DNA from: Slackia faecicanis
GTDB taxonomy: Bacteria > Actinomycetota > Coriobacteriia > Coriobacteriales > Eggerthellaceae
NCBI RefSeq assembly: GCF_003725295.1
Contig: NZ_QICB01000002.1
Coordinates: 434,001-498,000, forward strand
Reading direction: 5' to 3'
DNA length: 64,000 bases
Shown: positions 18,591 to 28,092 of the stretch, in pieces
Layout of the letters: each line of letters starts with the position of its first letter
Position numbering within the stretch: the first letter of the stretch is position 1
Program-made: the position numbers and the translations under genes
The notes under the pieces: model-generated
Database searches by the model: none
The model's input: only the letters and a program-made list of their open reading frames with translations
What the model was told of the DNA's origin: nothing

Positions 18591-21551
18591 CTACAGCAGC
18601 TCGACGAACTCCCAAGGGCGCTTCGATGCGCGCAGCACGCTTTCGCCGCCGAACGCGCAGGCCGCGCCGTCGGCCGCGATGCGGTCGAGCACCTCGGCGT
18701 ATGCGCGCAGCTTCTCGGGCGTCGCGGCCAGCTTCTCTTCGCGCAGGCGTTCGCGGTAGTCCTCGGGCTTGCCGGAGAACAGCGCCACGTCCTGGCGACG
18801 GGCCGTCTGGCGCGGCTTGACCGGCGCGTCATGCGAGGCCACCGTGCTGACGACATAGCCTTCCATCTCGTCTTCGGCGGGCGCGAAGCGCGCAAGCCAT
18901 GCGCCCGCTTCGTCATAGCGGGCGATCGTGGCGTCGACGCCCGGGTCCCTGAACGAATAGAAGCGGCCGAACCTGTCGGGGCCGATGCGGAATCCGACGC
19001 CGTAGGCGCCGCCTTTCACGCGCACCTCGTTCCACAGGTAATCGAACGAAAGCGCGTTGGACAGCACCGCCCAGGCTCCGTCGTAGGCGACCGTCTCATG
19101 CACGTCGGCGCCCTTCGCCACGTAGCACACGTCGCCCGGCACGATGAACGCTTCCTGTTTGGCCTTCGGCTCGGGCACGTGGTCGCCGAACGAGAAGCGG
19201 CAACGCAGGCCGTCGCCCGGGGCCGTCTGCCCTGACAGTCCGAAATCGCCCGCGATTTCCCAAAAGCGCTCCAGGTCGGCCGTCGAGCCCGTGAAGCTCG
19301 CCGCCATGCCGTCCTTCGTGAAAATGCGGTCGCGCACGTCGGCCAGGCGTTTCTGCAGCTCTTCGAATCGCTCGTCGAAATGATCGATCAACTCGCACAG
19401 GAACCGGTAGAAATCGACGCCGCCCATCTGCTCTTTGATCACGCCCGACTTGAACAGATACGACGACAGGCGGTTCATCGCGCGCACGTGGCCCTCGCCC
19501 ATGAACGACTGCTCCATGGAAATGCGGCGCTGCACCAGGATGTCGCGGATCTTGCCCGCGTCGTCGAAGGCCGTGCTCGCCCAGACCTCGCGCGGAATGC
19601 GGGCGAGATGCTCGAGCTCTTCGGACAGGGCGCTCGCCGACGCGACCATCTTGAGCGAGAGCTTCGAGGGGTCGGAATCGGACGAATAGGCCTCGGCGAA
19701 AAAGCGCAGCGAGCCCAGGTGCGTGCGCATGTGCACGTCGAGCTCGGCCGCGCTGCGCTGCGCGGTGCCGAGGCGGCCCAGCAGCATGCCCAGCAGCGTG
19801 ACGTAGGGCAGGTCGTCGAACGCAAGCCCGTCCATGTCGAAATACAGCGACAGATAATCGATATGGCGCGTGGGCAAGTCGTGATGAAGGCATGGCACCG
19901 GCGTGTCGAGCAGCACGTCGAAGGCCGGGTCGGGCACGGCGGCGCCGATGTCGCTCACCCGCAGGCGCGGAAGCGTCGCCGTGGCTTCGGGCGCGTCGGG
20001 CGTCTCCTGCATCAGGCGCAGCGCGGCCACGTCGTCGCGCACGGCCTGGCGGCGGGCGTCGTTCATGGCGGCAAGCGTCTCGGCGAGCTCGGCCTCTTCC
20101 TCGGATGCGGCGCCGTCTTCGCCCGGCACCAGATCGACGAGCGCCTTATGGCCGCTTTCGCATACCAGCGCGGCCAGCACGTCTTCGAAATAGCGGCCGT
20201 CGAGGCCCGCGCGCATATGGGCGAGCGCGTCTTCATAGCGCAGATACGTGGTGGGCATGGCGTCGTCGTAGAGCCACCCAGCCAGCGCATTCATGGCCAA
20301 AGGCACGCCGTCAGCCATTCCGCGGTCGCGTTCGCGCAGGTCGAAGGCCATTTGCGCAAGGGATGCCTCCAACACGTCGCGCGGAATGCCGTCGCGCACC
20401 AGGCGCGCCGCTTCGCGTTCGACCGCTTCCATGAACGCCTGCGCCTTGCCCGCTTCGGCGTTTTTCAGCTGGAACAGCGCAACGGGCTGCGCCTGGGAAT
20501 CGATCAGGTATGCCGTGACGTCGCCGCCCAGGCCCTCGTCGAGCAGCGCGCGCTTCATCGGCGATTCGTTACCGCCCATCAACGCGTCCATCAGCACGTC
20601 GCACGCCAGCACGCGTTCGAAATCGCGCGCCTCGCCCACCACGTAGCCCAGGCCGACGCAGGCGTTTTCGGGAGCCGTGTCCATGGTCGCCGTGACGTCG
20701 GTGGCGACGCGCGGCGCCTGCACGCCGATTTCGTTGGGAACACCTTCGACGCGCGGACGCTCGACCGACAGATAGCGCTCGTCCAAAAACGACAGCATGC
20801 GCTCGGCGTCGACGTTGCCGTAGAGCACGATATAGGCGTTGTCGAGGCGGTAATGGCGCGCGTGCGTGTCGAGGAACTGCTCGTAGGTCAGCTGCGGAAT
20901 GGCGCGCGGATGGCCGCCCGATTCGAAGGCGTAGCACGTGTCCGGGAACAGCGCCGCATTCACCGCGTGGTAGAGCACGCTTTCGGGGTCGGACAGCGCG
21001 CCTTTCATCTCGTTGAACACCACGCCGTTATAGCGCAGGCGCGGCTCGGGCGCTGCAGCGTCGAGCTCTTCGGCGCCTTCTTCGTCGAGCTCGTAATGCC
21101 AGCCCTCCTGCTCGAAAATGGCGCGCTTCCCATAGATCGCGGGGTTGAGCACCGCGTCCATATACACGTCGGTCAGGTTCATCAGGTCCTGGTCGTTGGT
21201 GCTTGCCACCGGGTACATGGTTTTATCGGGGAACGTGAGCGCGTTGAGGAAGGTCTGCATCGAGGTTTTCAGCAGGTCGACGAACGGCTCTTTGACGGGG
21301 AATTTCTCGGAGCCGCACAGCACGGAGTGCTCCAGGATGTGAAAGACGCCCGTGTCGTCGGCGGGCGGCGTCTTGAACGCGATGGAAAACGCCTTGTTCT
21401 CGTCGGCGTTCTGCAGGAAAAGCAGGCGAGCGCCGCTTTTCTCATGGCGCATGACGTGCGCCGATCCGTCGATTTCCGAAAGCGGCTCCGACGATTCCAC
21501 GACGAAGCCGTGCGTGCGGGCGCCGGCTTGGAAATCATGGCTTGAAAGCAT
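18591..21551 (-). CDS. M16C family zinc metallopeptidase (presequence-protease type)
   Basis: A 986-residue insulinase-like peptidase of subfamily M16C (PreP/Cym1-like), which degrades peptides inside a closed two-half chamber. The inverted zinc motif HILEH is at residues 71-75, and the downstream glutamate region (YNGVVFNEMKGALSD near 180) supplies the third ligand. The length is typical of single-chain M16C enzymes. No signal peptide is visible, so it is probably cytoplasmic. AGGAG lies five bases before the start. Transcribed divergently from the trigger-factor-like gene. Confidence 0.92.
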   Translation of the reverse strand: MLSSHDFQAGARTHGFVVESSEPLSEIDGSAHVMRHEKSGARLLFLQNADENKAFSIAFKTPPADDTGVFHILEHSVLCGSEKFPVKEPFVDLLKTSMQTFLNALTFPDKTMYPVASTNDQDLMNLTDVYMDAVLNPAIYGKRAIFEQEGWHYELDEEGAEELDAAAPEPRLRYNGVVFNEMKGALSDPESVLYHAVNAALFPDTCYAFESGGHPRAIPQLTYEQFLDTHARHYRLDNAYIVLYGNVDAERMLSFLDERYLSVERPRVEGVPNEIGVQAPRVATDVTATMDTAPENACVGLGYVVGEARDFERVLACDVLMDALMGGNESPMKRALLDEGLGGDVTAYLIDSQAQPVALFQLKNAEAGKAQAFMEAVEREAARLVRDGIPRDVLEASLAQMAFDLRERDRGMADGVPLAMNALAGWLYDDAMPTTYLRYEDALAHMRAGLDGRYFEDVLAALVCESGHKALVDLVPGEDGAASEEEAELAETLAAMNDARRQAVRDDVAALRLMQETPDAPEATATLPRLRVSDIGAAVPDPAFDVLLDTPVPCLHHDLPTRHIDYLSLYFDMDGLAFDDLPYVTLLGMLLGRLGTAQRSAAELDVHMRTHLGSLRFFAEAYSSDSDPSKLSLKMVASASALSEELEHLARIPREVWASTAFDDAGKIRDILVQRRISMEQSFMGEGHVRAMNRLSSYLFKSGVIKEQMGGVDFYRFLCELIDHFDERFEELQKRLADVRDRIFTKDGMAASFTGSTADLERFWEIAGDFGLSGQTAPGDGLRCRFSFGDHVPEPKAKQEAFIVPGDVCYVAKGADVHETVAYDGAWAVLSNALSFDYLWNEVRVKGGAYGVGFRIGPDRFGRFYSFRDPGVDATIARYDEAGAWLARFAPAEDEMEGYVVSTVASHDAPVKPRQTARRQDVALFSGKPEDYRERLREEKLAATPEKLRAYAEVLDRIAADGAACAFGGESVLRASKRPWEFVELL

Positions 21552-21737
21552 GGTGGCTCCTATCGATAAGGGTATCGCGATGGATTATAGACCAAGCGGA
21601 AACGGCCGCATCGCGCCTGCACAGCATGTGCGCAGCGCCGGGGCAGCGCGTTTTCAACGCGACGGCCACATACGGCGCCCGCACGCGCACGCGGCTATAC
21701 AATGGGGCCGAAGCAGGGTGTCGACAGGAGGGCTCTT

Positions 21738-22715
21738 ATGGATATCGCCGTATTCGATGAACACGCCGCGCCGTTTTCGGCCGAAGTCACGCTCGAGGCC
21801 GCCGAGACGGACGCCTTGACGACCTGCGCCCTGGCACGGCTCGCCCGCATTCTCAAATGCGCCGAAAGCGATGCGCGCACGCGGGCGGCGCAGCTGCTTA
21901 CGGCGCGCGAGATGGAAACCTATCTGCGCGAAAGCGTCATGAACCGCGCGGGCGACCGGGCCCTTGCCGAAGCCTGCCCCCCGTTCGTCGGGGAGCCGAA
22001 AACCGAGGCGCTGACCGATTTCTTCGAAGGCGCGCCGTTTTCGTTCCGCATCACGGTGCACCCCGTTCCCGCCATGGACCTGGATATGGAAACGCCGATC
22101 GCGCGACGCGCGAAAAAGCGCGCATCCGCGCGCGGCGGCGAGCGGACGAATGCGCAAGGATCGGAAGGGTGCGACGAAGCCGCGAAGGCGTCCGAAACGC
22201 CGGCCGACGAAAGCCGGCCCGGCCCTTCGGACGACGAAGCCGCAGCGCGCGAGGGAGATTCGCCCCTGCCCCGCGACGTCGAAGGCAGAACCGACGAAGA
22301 ATTCGTGGCGGAAACGCTGCGCGCGCGCCTGAACGGCACCGTGCCCGATGCGCTCGTGGACGACGCCTTTTCGCGCAAAAAGGAAGAATTCATGGCCGAG
22401 CTGGCCGAAAGCGGCATTACCTATCGCGAATACCGCATCGCGAACCGCGTAAAGCCGCAGGATGTGAAAGACGCGCTTGCCGACGAGGCCTTCGACGACC
22501 TCACGCGCGACATCGCGCTCGATACCGTTTTCATGAAACAGGGCCTCGAAACGACCGTCGAAGACGAAACGGCCGTGCTGGCGGACATGGCACCCGGCCG
22601 CGAAGCATCGCTTCGCGGCGAGCTCGAAGCCACGGGAAAGCTCTGGATGCTCGCGCAGAAAACCCGCCGCGCCACGGCCCTGCGGTGGGCGATGGGCCAT
22701 CTCCTGGAAAAATAA
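21738..22715 (+). CDS. Trigger-factor-like protein lacking the PPIase domain
   Basis: A 325-residue acidic protein. The N-terminal part ends in EGAPFSFRITVHPVPAMDLD, which resembles the end of the trigger factor N-domain (EGKPFEFTATVEVKPEVEL-type). The C-terminal 130 residues (VPDALVDDAFSRKKEEFMAE onward) resemble the helical trigger factor C-domain. Between them, instead of an FKBP-type PPIase domain, is an acidic low-complexity linker of about 70 residues. The GFRxGxxP ribosome-binding motif is not visible, so ribosome docking is doubtful. GGAGG lies six bases before the start. Family call by eye; a SurA-like chaperone is an alternative. Confidence 0.6.
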   Translation: MDIAVFDEHAAPFSAEVTLEAAETDALTTCALARLARILKCAESDARTRAAQLLTAREMETYLRESVMNRAGDRALAEACPPFVGEPKTEALTDFFEGAPFSFRITVHPVPAMDLDMETPIARRAKKRASARGGERTNAQGSEGCDEAAKASETPADESRPGPSDDEAAAREGDSPLPRDVEGRTDEEFVAETLRARLNGTVPDALVDDAFSRKKEEFMAELAESGITYREYRIANRVKPQDVKDALADEAFDDLTRDIALDTVFMKQGLETTVEDETAVLADMAPGREASLRGELEATGKLWMLAQKTRRATALRWAMGHLLEK

Positions 22716-22793
22716 CGCCGGCCACGCCCTTGAAAGCGTGGCCGGCGAACAAAAGCCGAAGCGAATTCGGGACGAAACGCACTTCGCGCGCGC

Positions 22794-22947
22794 CCAGACA
22801 GGACGAATCGTCGCATACTCCAGGCCGCCGCAACGCAGGCGAGGGCGAGCGCGGCGAGTGCAGTCGGCGTGAAAGACCGAGGAAGCGTACTTCGGTACGC
22901 GACCAGACGGGACGAATCGCGAGATGTTCCAGGTCGCCGCAACGCAG
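22794..22947. repeat. Tandem-spaced 45-base direct repeat with TTCG-loop hairpins
   Basis: CCAGACaGGACGAATCG...TCCAGGcCGCCGCAACGCAG at 22794-22838 returns at 22903-22947 with a few differences. The second copy is preceded by a TTCG-loop hairpin (GCGTAC-TTCG-GTACGC, 22885-22900). A third, more degenerate unit starts at about 23001 with GCGTGC-TTCG-CACG followed by GACCGGAG. Copies are 109 bases apart. The region between the trigger-factor-like gene and the phosphate regulator has no coding sequence, so this looks like an intergenic repeat family. Confidence 0.65.
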
Positions 22948-23063
22948 CGAAAAGCCGCCTGGTGCCTTGGATCGGCCCGACTGGCGCAGGGAGCGTGCTT
23001 CGCACGTGACCGGAGCACGGAGGGTCGAGACAGGGCGCCCGGCGGCTTTGCAGCGTCGACTCG

Positions 23064-23089
23064 TTGCGTCGGCCGGAAGGCCGACGCAA
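23064..23089. terminator. Strong hairpin at the 3' end of the DUF47 gene
   Basis: An 11-bp perfect stem TTGCGTCGGCC/GGCCGACGCAA with a GGAA loop sits four bases past the DUF47 stop. There is no U-run on the minus strand, so termination or mRNA protection is uncertain. Confidence 0.5.
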
Positions 23090-23092
23090 CTA

Positions 23093-23761
23093 CTAAGCGT
23101 ACTTCATCATGATCGAGCGCATGATATCGGAAGCGCGCTCGCAGGTATCGGCCGTGTTCTCCATGCGCTGGAACAGCTTGTCCCAGATGAACACGTCGAC
23201 GGCCTCTTCGCGCACATCATGTGGATCGGCCGACGGAGAAGCATCCTTGCGGGCGCTCGTGTACAGGTCGTGCATGACCGTGAAGAACAGGTCGTCGGCC
23301 TCTTCCTCGACGTCGCCCACTTCCACGATGAGCGGCTTGAGCTTCTTGGCGTTCTTGAAGTTTTTGAACTCGCACGTGGCGGCCTTCAGCGCCTCGCAGC
23401 CCTTCAGCAGCAGCTTCGCGAAATCGATCGCGCGCGGATGCATGCCCTGCACGTCGAACATATAGAAGCGTTGGATGGTGGCCTCCATGTAGTCGAGGAT
23501 GTCATCCATGCTCTGCGTGAGCGAGATGATGTCCTCTCGGTCGATCGGCGTGATGAAATCGGCGCTGACGGCGTCGAAGATATCGTGGCACACCATATCG
23601 GCCTCGTGCTCGATTTCATGCGCGCGCTTGATATCGTCCAGAAGCGCTTCGGACGTACGGAAGTTCTCGATGATCTCGATCAGCAGCTCTGCCTCGCGGC
23701 ATGCCAAATCGGCCTGCTTCTCGAACGCGTCGAAATAGTTGAATTTCTGCTTGAGACTCAT
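23093..23761 (-). CDS. DUF47/PhoU-like phosphate transport regulator
   Basis: A 222-residue all-helical DUF47 protein, distantly PhoU-like, the usual partner of PiT transporters and probably a regulator of phosphate uptake at the membrane face. The helices EHEADMVCHDIFDAV and TPIDREDIISLTQSMDDILDYME, near residues 50-95, are typical of DUF47. AAAGG precedes the start. It lies 65 bases after the PiT gene on the same strand and is probably co-transcribed. Confidence 0.88.
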   Translation of the reverse strand: MSLKQKFNYFDAFEKQADLACREAELLIEIIENFRTSEALLDDIKRAHEIEHEADMVCHDIFDAVSADFITPIDREDIISLTQSMDDILDYMEATIQRFYMFDVQGMHPRAIDFAKLLLKGCEALKAATCEFKNFKNAKKLKPLIVEVGDVEEEADDLFFTVMHDLYTSARKDASPSADPHDVREEAVDVFIWDKLFQRMENTADTCERASDIMRSIMMKYA

Positions 23762-23826
23762 CGTGGGCCTTTCTCATGTGGCAAACAGCGGCGCATGTGC
23801 GCGCCGACGCGCGGTGCGGCGCGCAT

Positions 23827-24879
23827 TTATACGAAGAGAAGGAATAGCTCGGCCGTCAAGAAGCCTATGAGGCCGCATCCGGGGAAGGTGAGCACCCAGG
23901 TTTTCACCATGTCGATGGCGACCTGCCACTTCACGGCGCTCTTGCGCTTGGCGGCGCCGACGCCCATGATGGCCGTCGTTTTCACATGCGTCGTGGAAAC
24001 GGGCATGCCGGTGAACGTGGCGATCATGAGGCACAGCGTGGCGGAAGCGCTTGCTGCGAAGCCCTGGTACACCTCGAGCTTGACCATGTTCATGGCGACG
24101 TTTTTGATGATGCGCTCGCCGCCGATAGCGGTGCCCAGGCCCATATTCACGGCGCACAGCACCATGAGCCACACGGGCAAGGCGAGCTGGGCGGGCTGGC
24201 CGAGGCCCGAAGCCAGGGCAATGCCCAGCATGAAGATGCTCATGAACTTCTGGCCGTCCTGGGCGCCGTGCATGAACGCAACGCCCGCGCCGGCGATGAT
24301 CTGGCCCCAATGAAACACCTGGTTGGCCCTGGCGCGCTGCACGTTGCGACACAGCCGCGCGATGACCTTCGACGTCAGCCATCCCATACCGAATCCGAGG
24401 AAGGTCGACAACAAGATGCCGTAGATGACCTTCATCCATTCGCCCCAGTTGATGGCGTCGAAACTGCCCACCGCGGCGATCGCGGCGCCCGTCAGGCCCG
24501 CGATCAGCGAATGGCTCTGCGACGTGGGTATGCCGAAGAACCAGGCTGCGGCGCCCCAGACGATGATGGCCACCATGGCCGCCGCCAGGGCCGCGAGCGC
24601 GGCTTGGTTATCGCCGCCGAAATCGACCATCTTGAAGATGGTGTTGGCGACGGCGCTCGTGAACACCGAAACGACGAGCAGTCCTAGAAAATTGCAAAGC
24701 GCCGCCATGATGATCGCGGGGCGCGGCTTCATAGAGCGCGTCGACACCACGGTCGCGATGGCATTGGGCGCATCGGTCGCGCCGTTGACGACGATGACGG
24801 CAACGTTGAGCAGCGTGACGGCAAGCATGAGCGGGTCGGACATGACCCCCATCATGAAGGTTCCGAATTCGACGGTCAC
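23827..24879 (-). CDS. pit: PiT family inorganic phosphate permease
   Basis: A low-affinity cation-coupled phosphate transporter, 350 residues with about ten hydrophobic segments. The duplicated PiT signature is visible as VVNGATDAPNAIATVVSTR near residues 30-48 and FMHGAQDGQKFMSIFMLG near 200-220; the classical form is GANDxxNA. PTSQSHSLIAG and PVSTTHVKTTAIMG, the paired P-S-T/S-H loops, are also present. Pairs with the downstream DUF47 gene. Confidence 0.95.
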   Translation of the reverse strand: MTVEFGTFMMGVMSDPLMLAVTLLNVAVIVVNGATDAPNAIATVVSTRSMKPRPAIIMAALCNFLGLLVVSVFTSAVANTIFKMVDFGGDNQAALAALAAAMVAIIVWGAAAWFFGIPTSQSHSLIAGLTGAAIAAVGSFDAINWGEWMKVIYGILLSTFLGFGMGWLTSKVIARLCRNVQRARANQVFHWGQIIAGAGVAFMHGAQDGQKFMSIFMLGIALASGLGQPAQLALPVWLMVLCAVNMGLGTAIGGERIIKNVAMNMVKLEVYQGFAASASATLCLMIATFTGMPVSTTHVKTTAIMGVGAAKRKSAVKWQVAIDMVKTWVLTFPGCGLIGFLTAELFLLFV

Positions 24880-24921
24880 TTAGATCCTCCGATCGATCGC
24901 GTGCGCCTCGGCGCCGCTCCG

Positions 24922-25602
24922 CTAAAACGCCTCGATGACGCGACGACGCTCCATGCCGATGGTCGTCAGACCCTCGTGGCCGGGATACACGATCGTCGCA
25001 TCGGGCAGAGCGCTCAGCTTGTTGCGCAGGCTCGCGCGCATCTCGCGCGCGCTGCCGCCTTCGAAATCGACGCGGCCGGTTGCGCCGCGGAACAGCGTGT
25101 CGCCCGAGAACAGCAAGCCGGGCTTGCCGTCGAATCCGGGAAGATACAGGCAGATGCCGCCTTTGGTGTGGCCAGGAGTGTGCAGGACCTTGAACTCGAG
25201 CGATCCGAGCTTGATCGAGTCGCCGTCTTTGACCTTGCGGTCCACATGCACGGGGGCCACGGCGTCCCAATCGCCGAAATAGCCGGGCTGGCCGGATTCG
25301 ATGATCTTCGAATCGAGCGGATGGGCGACCACCTTGGCGCCCGTCGCCTTCTGCAGCGCGGGCAGCGCGACCAGGTGGTCGTTATGGTCATGGGTGCAGA
25401 CGATGTATTTCAGGTCGAGCCAACCGAGCGCCTTCAAAATGGCGTCGGCATCGCCCGCAGGGTCGACCACCAACGCGGGGGCGCCTTCTTCGCGGCCCGC
25501 CGACACGATAAAACAGTTGTTGTCCATCATGCCGATGGTCAGGATGGACACAGGAACGCAGCCGTTGGCGTCGGTGACGACGCGTTTGCGATCCGCACGC
25601 AT
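24922..25602 (-). CDS. MBL-fold metallohydrolase (glyoxalase II-like)
   Basis: A 226-residue metallo-beta-lactamase fold hydrolase. The metal motif THDHNDH puts HxHxDH at 71-76; HTPGHTKGGICLY follows near 125, FSGDTLFRGATGR near 150 and the terminal YPGHEGLTTIG near 205. These are features of hydroxyacylglutathione-hydrolase-like enzymes, which split thioesters, though the substrate is unknown. The start has AAAGGAA five bases upstream. It sits between rel and pit on the same strand. Confidence 0.9.
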   Translation of the reverse strand: MRADRKRVVTDANGCVPVSILTIGMMDNNCFIVSAGREEGAPALVVDPAGDADAILKALGWLDLKYIVCTHDHNDHLVALPALQKATGAKVVAHPLDSKIIESGQPGYFGDWDAVAPVHVDRKVKDGDSIKLGSLEFKVLHTPGHTKGGICLYLPGFDGKPGLLFSGDTLFRGATGRVDFEGGSAREMRASLRNKLSALPDATIVYPGHEGLTTIGMERRRVIEAF

Positions 25603-25725
25603 CAATATTCCTTTCGATTCCCCCTCGGCCTTGCGCCGAGAGGCTCTTACGCGAAAACACCGCGCAAGCGGACCCCTTCGCGCCAAAGGTCCCGAGCCCG
25701 AAAGCGCAGGACCTTTCCCCTTGTT

Positions 25726-28092
25726 CTATTTCCTTCGATGCACCGCATCGCCCGGAAGCATGCGGCGGGCATCGAACACGCCGTCGATCTTGCGCAACGA
25801 CTCCAGGATGTTCTCGATGTTGGAAACCTGCGACACCTGGAACAGATACCTCATTTCCACGATGCCGTCTGAATGGCTTGCCGTATTGGAAGTGAGCACG
25901 TTGACGCCCGTATCGGACAACGTGTTGATAATATCACGCAAAAGGTTCATGCGGTCGGGCGCTTCAATGAACACCTCAACCTGATACGAACTTGTATTCT
26001 CCGCGGTTTCCTCCCACGACACGCCGATGAGACGCCCCTGGTCGCGCATCAGGTCTTTCGCGTTGGGGCAATCGGCCCGATGCACCGAAACGCCGCGGCC
26101 GCGCGTGACGAAGCCGATTATCTTGTCGCCCGGGACGGGGTTGCAGCATCGCGAAAGGCGCACCGGCGCGCTGTCGAGGCCCGCCACGACGACGCCGTTG
26201 GACGAATGGGCGCGGCGCGGAAGCGGGCGCTTGACCGACGTGATCATGGGCGGCATGACCCCGCTGCTCATCATAGGAATGGCGGGGGTGTCGTCGAGGG
26301 GCTCGGGATGCAAGACCTTGAGCAGACGGTTCGCCACGTGCATCACGGTTTCCTTGCCCGCGCCGATCGCCACCAGCATGTCTTCGACGTCTTTGTAGCC
26401 CATCTGCTCGGCGATCTGCTTCTGCGCGCGCACCGAGGACGTGGACCCCAGGCCCAGGCCGTGCTTCTTCATTTCGCGGCCGAGCTTCTCGCGGCCCAGG
26501 GCAAGGTCGTCGCTGCGGCTCACCTTGGAAAAATAGCTGCGGATCTTGCTGCGCGCCGAAGGCGTCTTGACCATCTTGATCCAGTCGCGCGACGGCGTGG
26601 CGCTTTTCTGCGTGAGGATTTCGACGCGGTCGCCCATCTGCAGCTCGTAGGACAGCGGCACGATGGCGCCGTTGACCTTGGCGCCGACGCAGTGATTGCC
26701 CACTTCGGAGTGCACGTTGTATGCGAAATCGACCGGCGTCGAACCGCTGCGCAGGCTCATGACCTCGCCCGCGGGCGTGAACACGAACACCTCGGTGGGC
26801 GCGAGGTCCACCTTGAGCTCGCTGAGGAACTCGCGCGAGTCCTTGGTCTCCTCCTGCCAGTCGACCATCTGGCGCAGCCAGGCGATCTGGCGGTCGAAGG
26901 CGGCGTCGGCCTTGCTTCCCTTTTCCTTATAGCGCCAATGCGCGGCCACGCCGTATTCGCTCATACGATGCATTTCCTCGGTGCGGATCTGCACCTCGAG
27001 CGGACGGCCCGACGGACCGATCACCGTGGTGTGAAGGCTCTGATACATATTGAGCTTGGGCATGGCGATGTAGTCTTTGAAGCGACCGGGCATAGGATGC
27101 CACAGCGAATGCACCGCACCGAGCACCGAGTAGCAATCCTTCACCGACTTCACGATAACACGCACGGCGATCAGGTCATAGATCTCGGAGAAACCTTTTC
27201 CGCGCTTGGTCATTTTCTGGTAGATGGAGTACAGGTGCTTAGGGCGGCCTGCGATATGGCCCTTGATGCCCACCTTGTCCAGCTCGCCCGTCAAAAGATC
27301 GATCACGTCGGCCAGGTAGCGTTCGCGCTCCATGCGGCTTTCAGCCACCATGCGGCTGATCTGGCCGAACTTGACCGGGTCGAGGTAATAAAACGACAGG
27401 TCTTCGAGCTCCCATTTGATCGAGCCGATGCCCAGGCGGTGCGCGATGGGCGCATAGATTTCAAGCGTCTCGCGCGCTTTGAAAATGCGGCGGTCTTCGC
27501 GCAGCGCCGAGAGCGTGCGCATGTTATGCAGCCTGTCGGCGAGCTTGATCACAATGACGCGAATGTCTTTGCTCATGGCGACGAACATCTTGCGGATCGT
27601 GGCCGCCTGCTCGTCGGTCAGGCTTTCCACCTCGATGCGCGTGATCTTGGTGACGCCCTGCACGAGCTGGGCCACCTGCGGGTTGAACAGCTCGGACACC
27701 TGTTCGACCGTCGTCGGGGTGTCTTCCACCGTGTCGTGCAGAAGGGCCGCGCACAGCGTGTCCGCGTCCATGCGCAGATCGGTCAGGATCAGCGCCACCT
27801 CGATAGGATGCGCGACGAAAGGCTCGCCGCTTTTACGCTTCTGGCCGGCATGGACCTCGGAAGCGAAGCGATACGCCTTCTCGAGCATCGCGCAGTCTTC
27901 TTCGGGCAAATAGCCCGACGCGATCCTTTTCAGCTTCGCGAAGCGCACTTCGGGCGACTTCGCCTCGGACGGATTGGCCGAGGGGGCGATGCCGCCGCCG
28001 AAAAATTCGCCGATCGGCTCGCCGACGGCATTGGCGAGCATCGGCTCGACCTGCATGGCGTCGCGACCTTCCACCTTCGCATCATCGGGCAT
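25726..28092 (-). CDS. rel: Bifunctional (p)ppGpp synthetase/hydrolase
   Basis: Makes and degrades the alarmone (p)ppGpp, the stringent response signal. The 788 residues show all domains: HD hydrolase with His81, His95 and HDTVED at 119-124, so hydrolysis should be intact; synthetase with RFKDYIAMPK and YQSLHTTVIG; TGS with EVFVFTPAGEVMSLRSGSTPVDFAY; and a C-terminal ACT domain. A zinc-finger-like CCNPVPGDKIIGFVTRGRG segment precedes the ACT. The start overlaps the recJ-recQ stop by 11 bases, so translation is probably coupled. Confidence 0.96.
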   Translation of the reverse strand: MPDDAKVEGRDAMQVEPMLANAVGEPIGEFFGGGIAPSANPSEAKSPEVRFAKLKRIASGYLPEEDCAMLEKAYRFASEVHAGQKRKSGEPFVAHPIEVALILTDLRMDADTLCAALLHDTVEDTPTTVEQVSELFNPQVAQLVQGVTKITRIEVESLTDEQAATIRKMFVAMSKDIRVIVIKLADRLHNMRTLSALREDRRIFKARETLEIYAPIAHRLGIGSIKWELEDLSFYYLDPVKFGQISRMVAESRMERERYLADVIDLLTGELDKVGIKGHIAGRPKHLYSIYQKMTKRGKGFSEIYDLIAVRVIVKSVKDCYSVLGAVHSLWHPMPGRFKDYIAMPKLNMYQSLHTTVIGPSGRPLEVQIRTEEMHRMSEYGVAAHWRYKEKGSKADAAFDRQIAWLRQMVDWQEETKDSREFLSELKVDLAPTEVFVFTPAGEVMSLRSGSTPVDFAYNVHSEVGNHCVGAKVNGAIVPLSYELQMGDRVEILTQKSATPSRDWIKMVKTPSARSKIRSYFSKVSRSDDLALGREKLGREMKKHGLGLGSTSSVRAQKQIAEQMGYKDVEDMLVAIGAGKETVMHVANRLLKVLHPEPLDDTPAIPMMSSGVMPPMITSVKRPLPRRAHSSNGVVVAGLDSAPVRLSRCCNPVPGDKIIGFVTRGRGVSVHRADCPNAKDLMRDQGRLIGVSWEETAENTSSYQVEVFIEAPDRMNLLRDIINTLSDTGVNVLTSNTASHSDGIVEMRYLFQVSQVSNIENILESLRKIDGVFDARRMLPGDAVHRRK

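Noticed and set aside
22794-23061. CRISPR array
   Set aside because: Only two clear units plus one degenerate one, with an irregular spacing of 109 bases and no cas genes.
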